Numbered from the stretch's first letter, positions 36,062-45,335 are shown. The stretch is DNA of 64,000 nucleotides from Acetivibrio thermocellus ATCC 27405 (GCF_000015865.1 NC_009012.1:3093081-3157080), one strand, 5' to 3'. The notes: a model not told the origin generated them from the sequence alone. Program-made: numbers and translations.

Positions 36062-36988
36062 TCATGTCTCCAGTCCCAGTAATTTGAGGGAGTTTGATAT
36101 CATAACTTCCGCAATGTCTATGCCTTGTTTTTTAAAGAAGGGGTACGCACTGCCTTTATATCCTGTTACAATTACCGTGTTTAACTCCAAAACATAGACT
36201 TTTTCACTGCATTCATCAACTATGAAGTCAATTCTTAGAAGGCCCGTAAAGCCTAATTGCTCGACAATTTGGACTGCAATTTTGCAAATCTCGGATTCTT
36301 TATCCTCGGACATTTTTTTCGAGTAAGCGCCTTCAAAGCCTTTTAGCTTGTATTCTTTGGCTTTGCAGTAATATGTCACTCCCAGGCTCCGGACGTTTTT
36401 ACCGTCGCTTTCCACGGCAACGGTACAGTCATTTCCCTTGATATATTCTTCAATCAATACGGCGGTGTTGGTTGCCCTTACTTTTTCAACCGCTTCTTTA
36501 AGCTCGGCGACTGAATTTGCTTTCACCGGCTGAACGGCGTCAACCGCAGATTTTACGACACAAGGGATTGAAATTTTGCTGACTGTTTCGTCAATTGAAA
36601 CATCTTCATTGGAATCAAAGCTCAAATATTCGGGAGTGGCTATTTTCAGTTTTGCAAGCTCCTTTTTGAACTTGATTTTGTCTTTGGCCAAAAGGCTTTT
36701 GGAATAATTGATGTTGGTTTTAAATCCGTTTTTCTCCAAAGCCTTCGCCAGCAAAATAGCCTTGCGATGTCCCGTTCCTATGATAACCTTGTCAGCCTCA
36801 TGTTCTCTGAAAAAATTGATAATCTCCTTGTGCTTTGACAGATCTCCAACCAATACAAAATCAGCTTTGTCCATGCCGGGTTCATTTTCGGCCCCTCCCA
36901 CAACGGCAACCAAATATCCCTTTCTTTTTAATATGTCTGTAAGAGAATCGCCGCTATGGCCGGCTATTAATCCAATACATGTTTTCAA
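36062..36988 (-). CDS. ATP-grasp ligase in the surface-glycan operon
   Basis: 308 residues. ATP-grasp features: CVVKSAVDAVQPVKANSVAEL (P-loop region), AVLIEEYIKGNDCTVAV, and metal-binding LRIDFIVDE..VYVLELNT. It resembles D-alanine ligase and carbamoyl-phosphate-like ATP-grasp enzymes, so it should make an acyl-phosphate and join it to an amine, for instance adding an amino or hydroxy acid to an amino sugar. TTG start with AAGGAGG 9 bases upstream. Substrate unknown; rare in such operons. Confidence 0.75.
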   Translation of the reverse strand: MKTCIGLIAGHSGDSLTDILKRKGYLVAVVGGAENEPGMDKADFVLVGDLSKHKEIINFFREHEADKVIIGTGHRKAILLAKALEKNGFKTNINYSKSLLAKDKIKFKKELAKLKIATPEYLSFDSNEDVSIDETVSKISIPCVVKSAVDAVQPVKANSVAELKEAVEKVRATNTAVLIEEYIKGNDCTVAVESDGKNVRSLGVTYYCKAKEYKLKGFEGAYSKKMSEDKESEICKIAVQIVEQLGFTGLLRIDFIVDECSEKVYVLELNTVIVTGYKGSAYPFFKKQGIDIAEVMISNSLKLLGLET

Positions 36989-37004
36989 AAACGCAAGCCT
37001 CCTT

Positions 37005-37613
37005 CTAATATGCTGCTTCTCCCAAGAAAACCTTTTTTATTGTTAACAAAAGTATTTTAAGGTCAAGCAGAAAGGAAACATCTTCAGCGTATTTTAATTC
37101 CCAGTTTCTCTTTTCTTCTTTTGTCAGCATGCTTCTTCCCATTACCTGGGCATATCCTGTTATACCAGGTTTTAAGTCGAAGATTTTGCTTTTCAGGTCG
37201 CTTTCGCTGTAATTTTCCCTGACTCCGGGTCTGTAACCGACAAGGCTCATTTGACCTAAAAGGACATTGAGCATTTGGGGCAATTCGTCTATACTGAATT
37301 TCCTTAGAACTTTGCCCACCCTTGTTATTCTGCTGTCTCCTTCCCTTGTAATTGTGGGACCGATTTTGTCGGCATTCAAATACATTGTTCTGAACTTGTA
37401 TATGTAAAAATCTTTTCCGCCTTTGCCAACCCTCTTTTGTTTGTAAATAACCGGTCCTTCGGAATCTATCTTTATAAGAATGCCAATAATGATGAATAAA
37501 GGCATTAAGATCAGTAAAACTGTTGCTGAAACAAAAATATCTATGGCTCTTTTGACAAAAAGCCTGTAAAAGGTTTTTGAAAAGGGTTCGCTTTGTTTTA
37601 CCTCACTTCCCAT
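37005..37613 (-). CDS. Initiating phosphoglycosyl transferase (bacterial sugar transferase)
   Basis: 202 residues, small PglC/EpsL-type enzyme: one N-terminal re-entrant membrane segment (AIDIFVSATVLLILMPLFII), then YKQKRVGKGGKDFYIYKFRTM, SIDELPQMLNVLLGQMSLVGYRPG and PGITGYAQVMGR. Transfers a sugar-1-phosphate to undecaprenyl phosphate and so starts each repeat unit. Start at ATG 37613, 8 bases after GAGGAG. Confidence 0.92.
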   Translation of the reverse strand: MGSEVKQSEPFSKTFYRLFVKRAIDIFVSATVLLILMPLFIIIGILIKIDSEGPVIYKQKRVGKGGKDFYIYKFRTMYLNADKIGPTITREGDSRITRVGKVLRKFSIDELPQMLNVLLGQMSLVGYRPGVRENYSESDLKSKIFDLKPGITGYAQVMGRSMLTKEEKRNWELKYAEDVSFLLDLKILLLTIKKVFLGEAAY

Positions 37614-37624
37614 ATATAAACTCC

Positions 37625-38452
37625 TCAATCTGTCACACAGGAATTTTTTATTTTATCAACGAGCATTTTTAAATTCATCTTGTTTTGCAGGAAAAACTCC
37701 TCACTTTTTAAGGAAAGCTCAGCTTCATATTTTCTTATATCTGCGATGCCGTCTTTGAACGTTTGATTTATACTGTCAAGATTGGCAAACTCTTTTACAT
37801 TGCAAAAGCTTCTTGAAAGGATGACCATGGAAGAGCCCAATCTGTAATGTTCGGCAAGTATGTTTTCCGCCGGCAGAAGACCTGTTCCAAGCCGGGCAAT
37901 GCCTCCAAATCCGTAGGGAATGGATTTTTGTTTTATTTTTTTGCAAAGCATTTCGACTGTGCCGTCAACCAAAGGTTCAAACATAAATTTCATTCTATAA
38001 CCTAAGTGCAAGTCATTAAGTCCTATATGTATATAATCTATTCCGCTTTCGCCAAGGATTGAATCAATATTGCGGACAGCTTCCGGAGTTTCCACCAAAA
38101 GCATGGCTTTTGCCCTGCCGTTGACATGACCAATGAATTTATTAACTTCTTCTTTGGTTTTAAAAAAAGGAAGCATTACAATGTCCGCTCCGTATTCAAT
38201 CACTGAATCAATTTCATCTTTCGAACCTTCGAATATCGGATTAACACGGACTAAAAGCTTTGATTTTTTCAGCACGGATTTGATCTTTTTCACGTCACTG
38301 ATTTCATGTTTTGAAATAACGGTGTCAAGATGACCCTGTCTTTCCTCTTTACCGTTAATCTCCAGGTCAACAAATATCCAGTCAACTCCTGCATTTTCTG
38401 CTATTTTGGCAATTTCAGCGTCGTTGGTGATATACATAAGCTTAAGCGGCAT
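37625..38452 (-). CDS. HpcH/HpaI aldolase / citrate lyase beta family protein
   Basis: 275 residues, TIM barrel of the class II pyruvate aldolase family. Visible: VDWIFVDLEINGK, KLLVRVNPI, GADIVMLPFFKT, AKAMLLVETPEAVRNI and YIHIGLNDLHLGY, which include the metal-binding Glu and Asp positions. Such enzymes make or cleave hydroxy-keto acids from pyruvate and aldehydes. Its place between a dehydratase and the initiating transferase of a glycan operon is unusual. GTG 38461 is an alternative start. Confidence 0.8.
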   Translation of the reverse strand: MPLKLMYITNDAEIAKIAENAGVDWIFVDLEINGKEERQGHLDTVISKHEISDVKKIKSVLKKSKLLVRVNPIFEGSKDEIDSVIEYGADIVMLPFFKTKEEVNKFIGHVNGRAKAMLLVETPEAVRNIDSILGESGIDYIHIGLNDLHLGYRMKFMFEPLVDGTVEMLCKKIKQKSIPYGFGGIARLGTGLLPAENILAEHYRLGSSMVILSRSFCNVKEFANLDSINQTFKDGIADIRKYEAELSLKSEEFFLQNKMNLKMLVDKIKNSCVTD

Positions 38453-38667
38453 CCTGGTCACCCTTTCCGAAAAAAAGGCTTAAAAAGTTATTTGCAAAGA
38501 AATCTTTCAGGAGTTGTTTTTTGAGTTTGTCAACTGGTAAGATTGTTTCTTAAGACTTTAGCAAAGGAACTGACTTGTCTTGGATGTGTATTGGTTTAAC
38601 GATGTGAGCTTTTGTATTTTATGCTTTTTATTTATGTTATCATAATATGCGGCATCCAAAATTTCGG

Positions 38668-40491
38668 TTACAAATTTTTCTTATAGGTGGGAACTAATTC
38701 TTTGATAAAATTTATCACTTTTTCGCTGTCATCCAAATTATCAAGCTCAAACTCTTTTATTCTCTGCATGTACTTGTCAAAGTCAATCATTCTGCTCTTT
38801 TCAATAAATATTTTGTCATTCTTTGTTACGCTGACTCCTTCCTCTGAAATAAGCAGCTCTTCATGGAGCTTTTCGCCTGGTCTTAATCCAATATATTCAA
38901 TATCTATGTCAACACCGGGCTTTAACCCCGACAAAGAAATTAACGTTCTGGCAAGGTCGGTAATTTTAACCGGTTTGCCCATGTCAAGTATAAATATTTC
39001 TCCCCCTTCCATCATGGCTCCGGATTGAATGACAAGGCTTACCGCCTCGGGAATGGTCATAAAATACCGGGATACTTCGGGATGGGTTATTGTTATGGGG
39101 CCTCCCTGTTCAATCTGCTTTTTAAAAAGGGGGATGACGCTTCCGTTGCTGTCCAGTACGTTGCCGAATCTTACGGCGCAAAATTTTGTTTTGCTTATGC
39201 TGTTCATATATTGTATTATAAGCTCGGCAATTCTTTTTGTTGCTCCCATTATGCTTGTTGGGTTTACCGCTTTGTCGGTCGAGATTAGCACAAATTTTTT
39301 ACAGTTGTATTGATGGGCGCATTCGGCAACATTTAATGTGCCGAATACATTGTTCTTGACGGCTTCCTGGGGATTGAACTCCATAAGCGGGACATGCTTG
39401 TGAGCCGCTGCATGAAACACTATGCCCGGCTTGTATTGGGAAAACACATAATCCAGTCTTTTTTTATCCCGTATTGATCCTATTATCACTTTGATATCCA
39501 GATTGCCTTTATATTTTTGCACAAGTTCATTTTGAAGCTCGTAAGCATTATTTTCGTATATATCAAACACCAGGAGGGTTTTAGGCTCATAAGATGCTAT
39601 TTGCCTGCAAAGCTCGGAGCCAATGGAACCTCCTCCCCCGGTAACCAGAATGGTTTCACCTTTAAGATATCCGGATATCTCTTCTATGGAAAGGGAAATT
39701 TCATCTCTTGGCAAAAGGTCCTCGACAGTGACGTCTCTTATTTCCTTGATGCTTACTTCTCCGTTTACAATGCCGTACACGCTTGGCAAAACTTTTAATT
39801 TGCAGCCTGTCTTCTGGCACAAGTCTATAATTTCCAGCGTTTCTTTTTTTGAAACCGACGGCATGGCTAAAACTATTTCTTCTATAGACATATCCTTTGC
39901 GGCTTCTATGATTTTATCCCTGCCTCCTATGATGGGAACACCGTTTATTTGGGTGTTGTGCTTTTTAGGGTCGTCGTCAATTGCAACTACCGGCTCATAT
40001 ATGCTGCGCTTATTGTTTTTTGTTTCCTTAATCAACAGTGAAGCGGTATCACCGGCGCCGATAATCATTATTCTTTTTTTGTGGGTGTTTTTTCTCTTTT
40101 TTGCTTTTATACTCCTGGTTATTCTGACGATGAATCTTGTTCCGCCTATAAAATAAAATGTAATCATCCAGCATGTAATGTAAACCGAAACAGGGAACAT
40201 CACATTAAAATATGCAGCCAAAAGAAGTTGGACAATTACCGATGTCATTGTTGCCCAAAATATTTTCAAAAGCTCTTCAACACTTGCATAGTTCCATAGC
40301 ATTGAATATATGCCGAATATATTAAATACTAATATGCTTACCGTAGTTGTAATAAGAAAATTAAAAGGTATTATTTTAAGCAAATTTTCCGGGATGTTTG
40401 CATCAAACTTTATCATAAGTGCGGCAAACAAAGCCACGTTTACCAACAAGCAATCGGCGGCCAGACATATTCTGTTGTTCAAATTCTTCAT
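38668..40491 (-). CDS. Membrane nucleotide-sugar 4,6-dehydratase (CapD/PglF/WbpM type)
   Basis: 607 residues: four N-terminal membrane helices (to about 110), a Rossmann CoA-binding-like domain (IMIIGAGDTASLLI), then the SDR domain with VTGGGGSIGSELCRQIA and STDKAVNPTSIMGATKR. Met replaces the usual catalytic Tyr (MGATKR), as in all large membrane members. Likely makes UDP-4-keto-6-deoxy-GlcNAc for bacillosamine/fucosamine-type sugars. GAGGAGG precedes ATG 40491. First gene of the minus-strand operon. Confidence 0.93.
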   Translation of the reverse strand: MKNLNNRICLAADCLLVNVALFAALMIKFDANIPENLLKIIPFNFLITTTVSILVFNIFGIYSMLWNYASVEELLKIFWATMTSVIVQLLLAAYFNVMFPVSVYITCWMITFYFIGGTRFIVRITRSIKAKKRKNTHKKRIMIIGAGDTASLLIKETKNNKRSIYEPVVAIDDDPKKHNTQINGVPIIGGRDKIIEAAKDMSIEEIVLAMPSVSKKETLEIIDLCQKTGCKLKVLPSVYGIVNGEVSIKEIRDVTVEDLLPRDEISLSIEEISGYLKGETILVTGGGGSIGSELCRQIASYEPKTLLVFDIYENNAYELQNELVQKYKGNLDIKVIIGSIRDKKRLDYVFSQYKPGIVFHAAAHKHVPLMEFNPQEAVKNNVFGTLNVAECAHQYNCKKFVLISTDKAVNPTSIMGATKRIAELIIQYMNSISKTKFCAVRFGNVLDSNGSVIPLFKKQIEQGGPITITHPEVSRYFMTIPEAVSLVIQSGAMMEGGEIFILDMGKPVKITDLARTLISLSGLKPGVDIDIEYIGLRPGEKLHEELLISEEGVSVTKNDKIFIEKSRMIDFDKYMQRIKEFELDNLDDSEKVINFIKELVPTYKKNL

Positions 40492-40798
40492 ATCTAAACC
40501 TCCTCAGTTACAGAAGCTACATAAAAAAACGGCTAATATATCCGGCTTGTATTTCTGCGGTGTTTTTTACAATTGGTATGCTTCATATTATGTTAGATAG
40601 ACAGTAGATGTTAATTAAAAACTCCAACTTTGTATCAGGCCGTTTTCAGAAACCCTGACTGCTGTCATTTCAGAAAATTGGTTTACATTTTACCCCTGGA
40701 GATAATAAACTATTTTTTGTTAATGCAAGGAACCATGAGTCTACATTTTGAGTATTATAAAAATAGGTTGATTGAATTACATGAAAGGAGAATAAGAC
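40492..40798. other. Divergent promoter region of the glycan operon
   Basis: About 300 AT-rich bases between the dehydratase (minus) and the small membrane protein (plus). It must contain the operon promoters for both directions. A weak TAATAT (-10 like) can be seen for the minus strand, but no convincing -35. No repeat recognised. Confidence 0.4.
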
Positions 40799-41131
40799 AT
40801 GGTGGTGTTGAACGCTATTATTTACTTTTTGATGATTTTGGTTCCGGGATTGATTTCCGAGTGGTTCTACAACTGGCTGTCTCGAGTAAGACAAAGAACA
40901 ATTGTGGCTACTGCTTTAATATTTGACTTAATTATTTTTATAATCAACCTTATCGGTTTGCGCATTTTTAATGATGTTCTTACGGTAGAAGATCTTTTTA
41001 ACCATTTTGAATGCCTGCATTTTACCTTTAAATACGGAATTCTTAGTGCCATAGTAGCAACAATACTTGGAGTTATAGCCGGAATTCTGGCAAGAATATT
41101 CTGGATAAGGGTCGGCCGAAAAGAAGATTAA
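40799..41131 (+). CDS. Small integral membrane protein, unknown function
   Basis: 110 residues, mostly hydrophobic, with three predicted helices (about 4-20, 32-53, 75-100), an arginine-rich loop after helix 1 and charged C terminus GRKED. AAAGGAG lies 11 bases before the ATG. No family recognised. Placed at the divergent start of the glycan locus and followed by its own hairpin, so it may be a separate small transcript. Confidence 0.7.
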   Translation: MVVLNAIIYFLMILVPGLISEWFYNWLSRVRQRTIVATALIFDLIIFIINLIGLRIFNDVLTVEDLFNHFECLHFTFKYGILSAIVATILGVIAGILARIFWIRVGRKED

Positions 41132-41147
41132 AAATTAAATATTAAAG

Positions 41148-41205
41148 CTCAAGCCGCATTTTGCTCCGCAGAATGTTTTAACTTGCGGCTTGAGTGCTTA
41201 ACTTT
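41148..41205 (+). terminator. Hairpin terminator after the small membrane protein
   Basis: Perfect 11-bp stem CTCAAGCCGCA/TGCGGCTTGAG with a 25-base loop and a weak T tail (TGCTTAACTTTTG). Confidence 0.55.
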
Positions 41206-41295
41206 TGTCAAATAGTTGAATGGTAATTTTTTTATTTGAACGGAATACTATTAAATGTATTCAGTTTTAAAATCAAAATTTCGAAAAGGTGATTC

Positions 41296-41967
41296 ATGGT
41301 GGAACTTAAGCAGTTTCTGATAATGGTGAGAAAAAAGTTGATGTTTATTATTTTAATTCCGATTATTGCGGCTTTTATTATCGGTTTGGCAAGTGTCCTT
41401 TTTATCCCGCCCGTATATGAGGCATCTACGACTTTATATATAATCAATCAGAACGCAGTTTCCGAAGAGGATGTGACTTATAATGAACTGCTGAAAAATC
41501 AGCAGTTGGTAAAAGATTACAGAGAGCTTATAAAAAGCAAGCTCATTGTCAAAACTGCGTTGGAAGAACTGGAAATAACCGATATGTCTCCTGAACGATT
41601 GGCTGCAAATATCACCGTGGACTCAAAAAATGACACCAGGATATTGGAAGTAAAGGTAAGAGACACTTCCCCCGAAAGAAGCATGCAACTTTCAAACAAG
41701 ATTTGCGAAGTGTTTGTAAGAGAGTCCGTAAACATCACAAAAACAGCCAACGTAAGCATTGTTGACGCCGCTGAAGTCCCAAAAGGTCCGGTGGAGCCCA
41801 AACCCATGTTTTATGCGTTAGTAGCGTTTTTAGTAAGCCTTTGTGCAACCATAGGTGCGTTTTACCTGTTTGAATTATTGAACGAGACCATCAAAAATTC
41901 TGAGGACGTGGCAACATATCTGGAACTGAACGTGCTTGGGACCATACCTTTGTTTAACATCAAGTAG
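41296..41967 (+). CDS. Wzz/YveK-type chain-length and kinase-activating membrane protein
   Basis: 223 residues with two membrane helices (about 18-38 and 174-194) flanking an extracellular domain; starts with the Wzz motif LKQFLIMVRKKLM and has the Pro-rich PKGPVEPKP just before helix 2. Acts as co-activator of the BY-kinase encoded 12 bases downstream and sets polymer length. Confidence 0.92.
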   Translation: MVELKQFLIMVRKKLMFIILIPIIAAFIIGLASVLFIPPVYEASTTLYIINQNAVSEEDVTYNELLKNQQLVKDYRELIKSKLIVKTALEELEITDMSPERLAANITVDSKNDTRILEVKVRDTSPERSMQLSNKICEVFVRESVNITKTANVSIVDAAEVPKGPVEPKPMFYALVAFLVSLCATIGAFYLFELLNETIKNSEDVATYLELNVLGTIPLFNIK

Positions 41968-41979
41968 GGGGGATGGCAG

Positions 41980-42729
41980 TTGTCGGAAATCAGCTATGTA
42001 ATTAAATATGATTTAAACCAAACGGTTGAGGAAGCATATAATGTTTTAAGAGCAAATATTCAATTTTGTGAATCTGACAAAAAAATTAAAACCATAGCCG
42101 TGACAAGCTACAGTCCAGGCGAGGGAAAATCAACGACGTCAATAAACCTCGGGATTTCAATGGCTAAATCAGGGATGAAGGTTTTATACGTTGATGCCGA
42201 CATACGAAAACCAATGCCTTTCAAATATTTTATGAGTACCAATTTAAAAGGTCTTACCAATTATATACTGGGCCAGGCGAAGCTGGAGGAGGTAATAAAC
42301 AAGACCGACATTGAGGGATTTGATTTTATAAGCTGCGGAGTTAAAACCAACAATCCGGTGGAACTTATATCATCAAACAAATTCAGCAGCTTTGTCAGTG
42401 AAGTAAGAGAGACTTATGATATGGTTATTATCGATACCCCGCCTCTGGGGAGTGTTATTGATGCGGCATTGATTGCATCTCACGTGGACGGGACAATTAT
42501 TGTTATTGAGGCAAATGTGGTAAAGTGCCAGAATGCTTTGAGGATGAAAGAACAGCTTGTAAGGGCCAATGCCAATATATTGGGGGTCGTTTTAAACAAA
42601 ATAAGCAAGTCGGAGTATAAAAACTACTATGGCAGCTATGACTATTACAATTCCAAAAAGAAATACATTAAGAAGTGGTCGCAGTTAATCAAGAATTTAA
42701 AGAATTTAAAGAGGGGAGAACATGATTGA
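41980..42729 (+). CDS. CpsD/YwqD-type bacterial tyrosine kinase (BY-kinase)
   Basis: 249 residues. Walker A SYSPGEGKSTTSIN, Walker A' VLYVDADIRKP, Walker B MVIIDTPP, and a C-terminal tyrosine cluster (YKNYYGSYDYYNSKKKY) that is autophosphorylated. Controls capsular polysaccharide assembly with the Wzz protein. TTG start 7 bases after AGGGGGG. Stop overlaps the phosphatase start. Confidence 0.94.
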   Translation: MSEISYVIKYDLNQTVEEAYNVLRANIQFCESDKKIKTIAVTSYSPGEGKSTTSINLGISMAKSGMKVLYVDADIRKPMPFKYFMSTNLKGLTNYILGQAKLEEVINKTDIEGFDFISCGVKTNNPVELISSNKFSSFVSEVRETYDMVIIDTPPLGSVIDAALIASHVDGTIIVIEANVVKCQNALRMKEQLVRANANILGVVLNKISKSEYKNYYGSYDYYNSKKKYIKKWSQLIKNLKNLKRGEHD

Positions 42730-43432
42730 TATACACTGCCATATTGTTTTTGGAGTGGATGACGGACCGACAACAATTAAAGATTCCGTAAGAATGATAT
42801 TGGAAGCGGAAAAAATAGGAGTGGATAAAATTATTGTCACCCCCCATTACAAAAAAAACGTCTATGATTCGGACAAAGTGGTGAATAATTTTTACAAAAT
42901 CAAGTCGCGAGTTAGAGACTTCGGGATAGACCTGTATTTGGGCTATGAGGTATTTTTAGTTTCTTCAATTAACGATGTGCTTTTGCAAAAAGACAAATAT
43001 ACATTGAACAAGTCCAAGTACCTGTTGTTTGAGCTGCCTTTTGACATAATGCCTGTCGGTATCAATGAAACCGTTTTAAAACTGCACTCGGAAGGGATAG
43101 TTCCCATCATAGCCCATCCGGAAAGGAACATGTACTTTGCAAAAAACATGCAGAAATTTATTGAGTTTATAGAAACAGGATGTCTTGTACAGTTGGATGC
43201 TGCGAGCATAGTTGGAATTCATGGGTCAGGCGTCAAAAGGTTTGCCAAAAAGCTTATTGATTTGAAATTGGTTCAATTTGTGGCGTCCGATGCTCACAAA
43301 CCGGAGGATTACGAGATATTCAAAAAAGCGTATGATATAGTTAAAAACTGGGCCGGAAAGGAATACAGCGATAAAATATTCACTCACAATCAAAAAGTCA
43401 TTATTGCCCCTCCTATTTTGTCACACAGCTAA
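42722..43432 (+). CDS. PHP-family tyrosine-protein phosphatase (YwqE/CpsB type)
   Basis: 236 residues with metal-binding PHP motifs MIDIHCHIVFGVDDGP, VTPHYK, IAHPERN and VASDAHKPEDY. Dephosphorylates the BY-kinase C-terminal tyrosines, closing the control loop. AGAGGGGAG upstream; overlaps the kinase gene by eight bases. Confidence 0.94.
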   Translation: MIDIHCHIVFGVDDGPTTIKDSVRMILEAEKIGVDKIIVTPHYKKNVYDSDKVVNNFYKIKSRVRDFGIDLYLGYEVFLVSSINDVLLQKDKYTLNKSKYLLFELPFDIMPVGINETVLKLHSEGIVPIIAHPERNMYFAKNMQKFIEFIETGCLVQLDAASIVGIHGSGVKRFAKKLIDLKLVQFVASDAHKPEDYEIFKKAYDIVKNWAGKEYSDKIFTHNQKVIIAPPILSHS

Positions 43433-43750
43433 ACTACAAAAACAGTTTTTATTATTTATGTTTTCTGTGTGACTGAATTTTGTCTTTTTCCTGATGTAGA
43501 GGTTGGCATGATTTTTTTAATTTGATAAACGGAAACAACAATTCAGCTTTTCTTGTATGCTCTTCAATTACGGACTTGCCTGTACATATCCTTAATTAAC
43601 CTTTTTTTGGTATTTGTTATATTCATTTCGCTTTTTGCCGGTCTTTTTCCTTTCGCAATTATTTTAGTTATCATAATTCACCTGTAATGTATAAAACTCC
43701 AATAAAATATTAATAATAAAACTGTATTAACAACTATATTAGAACTTGGA
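43433..43750. other. Intergenic region before spoVT
   Basis: About 320 AT-rich bases separate the glycan locus from spoVT. They must contain the spoVT promoter, but no sigma-G or sigma-A consensus stands out. No repeats recognised. Confidence 0.4.
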
Positions 43751-43767
43751 AAAGGAGGTACAATAAA

Positions 43768-44319
43768 TTGAAAGCAACCGGGATAGTTAGAAGGATAGAT
43801 GACCTCGGAAGAGTGGTAATCCCGAAGGAAATCAGAAGAACTTTAAGAATCAGGGAAGGCGACCCTCTGGAAATATTTACTGATAGAGAAGGTGAAGTAA
43901 TATTAAAGAAATATTCGCCAATTGGTGAATTAAGTGACTTTGCCGCTCAATATGCCGAATCTCTGCATAAGACAAGTGGCCATATTACCTGTATTTCAGA
44001 TAGAGATACGATAATTGCGGTTTCGGGAGCCTCAAAGAAAGAGTATCTTGAGAAATCTTTAAGTCCGGAGCTTGAAAAAGTAATAGAAGAAAAGACCACT
44101 TTAATTGTAAAAGCACCTGAAGAAAAACCTATAAGCATTTTAGCCGACGAATCAGGTGAAAAATACTATTCACAAGTAGTTACTCCGATTATTTCAGAAG
44201 GCGACCCGATTGGGGCGGTAATATTCCTGTCAACGGATCCTGATGTTCGCATGGGTGAAGTTGAGGCAAAACTCGCTCAGTCGGCTGCAGGTTTCCTGGG
44301 AAAGCAGATGGAGCAATAA
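43768..44319 (+). CDS. spoVT: Stage V sporulation regulator SpoVT
   Basis: 183 residues. N-terminal AbrB-like swapped-hairpin DNA-binding domain (KATGIVRRIDDLGRVVIPKE) and a C-terminal GAF-like domain. Late forespore regulator of the sigma-G regulon. TTG 43768 follows AAAGGAGGT by 8 bases, an ideal SD. Next to mazG, as in Bacillus (spoVT-spoVB-mazG). Confidence 0.97.
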   Translation: MKATGIVRRIDDLGRVVIPKEIRRTLRIREGDPLEIFTDREGEVILKKYSPIGELSDFAAQYAESLHKTSGHITCISDRDTIIAVSGASKKEYLEKSLSPELEKVIEEKTTLIVKAPEEKPISILADESGEKYYSQVVTPIISEGDPIGAVIFLSTDPDVRMGEVEAKLAQSAAGFLGKQMEQ

Positions 44320-44392
44320 TTGGCAGCGTAAAGGTATAGGTACTTTGGTACTGTTCGACAAAGAGGTAAATATGGAATGGTTTACATTCTTA

Positions 44393-44434
44393 AAAATAAC
44401 AGGTAACCGTTGAGGATTGCCTGTTATTTTTTAA
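44393..44434 (+). terminator. Terminator after spoVT
   Basis: Stem AAAATAACAGGTAA/TTGCCTGTTATTTT (one mismatch near the loop) followed by TTAAGG; strongly AT-rich base. Confidence 0.8.
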
Positions 44435-44549
44435 GGTTATTTTTATTTTTAGAATCTATGATCTTATATATTTGTGGCAATTGCTGAACGCATTTGATAT
44501 AATTATTTGGTAAACTGATACAATCAAGTACTGCCAGGGAGATGATGAT

Positions 44550-45335
44550 ATGATAAAAGAAAAATATACCTTTGATGATTTAGTTGAAATTATGAAAATT
44601 TTGAGAAGTGAAAATGGATGCCCGTGGGACAGGGTGCAGAACCACGAAAGCCTTAAAAAATATCTTATCGAGGAGACGTATGAGGTTCTTGAGGTAATAG
44701 ATTTAAACGATAAAAAAAGACTTTGCGAAGAATTGGGTGACCTTTTGCTGCAGATTGTTTTCCATGCCCAGATAGCAAGTGAGGACAACGAATTTGACAT
44801 AAATGACGTAATAACCGGTATCTGCAGGAAGATGGTACAGAGGCATACTCATGTTTTTGGCACAGATAAAGCGGATACTGCCGAAGAAGTTTTAGCCAAC
44901 TGGGAGGAAATAAAGAAAAAGGAAAAGGGAATGGAAAGCCAGACGGAAGTGCTTAAAAGTGTGCCTTCAAATCTCCCGGCACTGATGAGAAGTTACAAAG
45001 TTCAGCAAAAAGCCAGCCAGGTAGGATTTGATTGGAAAGACATAGACAGTGTGTTTGAAAAAGTTTATGAGGAAATAAACGAATTAAGAGATGTATATAA
45101 AAGTAAAGATGTGGAAAGAATAAATGATGAACTTGGGGATGTATTATTTTCCATAGTAAATTTATCTAGGTTTTTGAAAGTGCAGCCGGAACTTGCGCTG
45201 ATGGGTTCTGTAAACAAATTTATAGAAAGGTTTGAGTTTATTGAAAAAGAGGCGGCAAAATCCGGGAGAACCCTTTCGGAAATGTCCCTTGATGAAATGG
45301 ACGAGTTATGGAACAAGGCAAAGACAAAAATTTGA
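44550..45335 (+). CDS. mazG: Nucleoside triphosphate pyrophosphohydrolase MazG
   Basis: House-cleaning enzyme that hydrolyses non-canonical NTPs to NMP and pyrophosphate. 261 residues with two MazG folds: GCPWDRVQNHESLKKYLIEE..EELGDLLLQIVFHAQIA, and a second with RINDELGDVLFSIVNLSRF. AGGGAGATG precedes the ATG. Corresponds to the MazG half of Bacillus yabN. Confidence 0.95.
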   Translation: MIKEKYTFDDLVEIMKILRSENGCPWDRVQNHESLKKYLIEETYEVLEVIDLNDKKRLCEELGDLLLQIVFHAQIASEDNEFDINDVITGICRKMVQRHTHVFGTDKADTAEEVLANWEEIKKKEKGMESQTEVLKSVPSNLPALMRSYKVQQKASQVGFDWKDIDSVFEKVYEEINELRDVYKSKDVERINDELGDVLFSIVNLSRFLKVQPELALMGSVNKFIERFEFIEKEAAKSGRTLSEMSLDEMDELWNKAKTKI

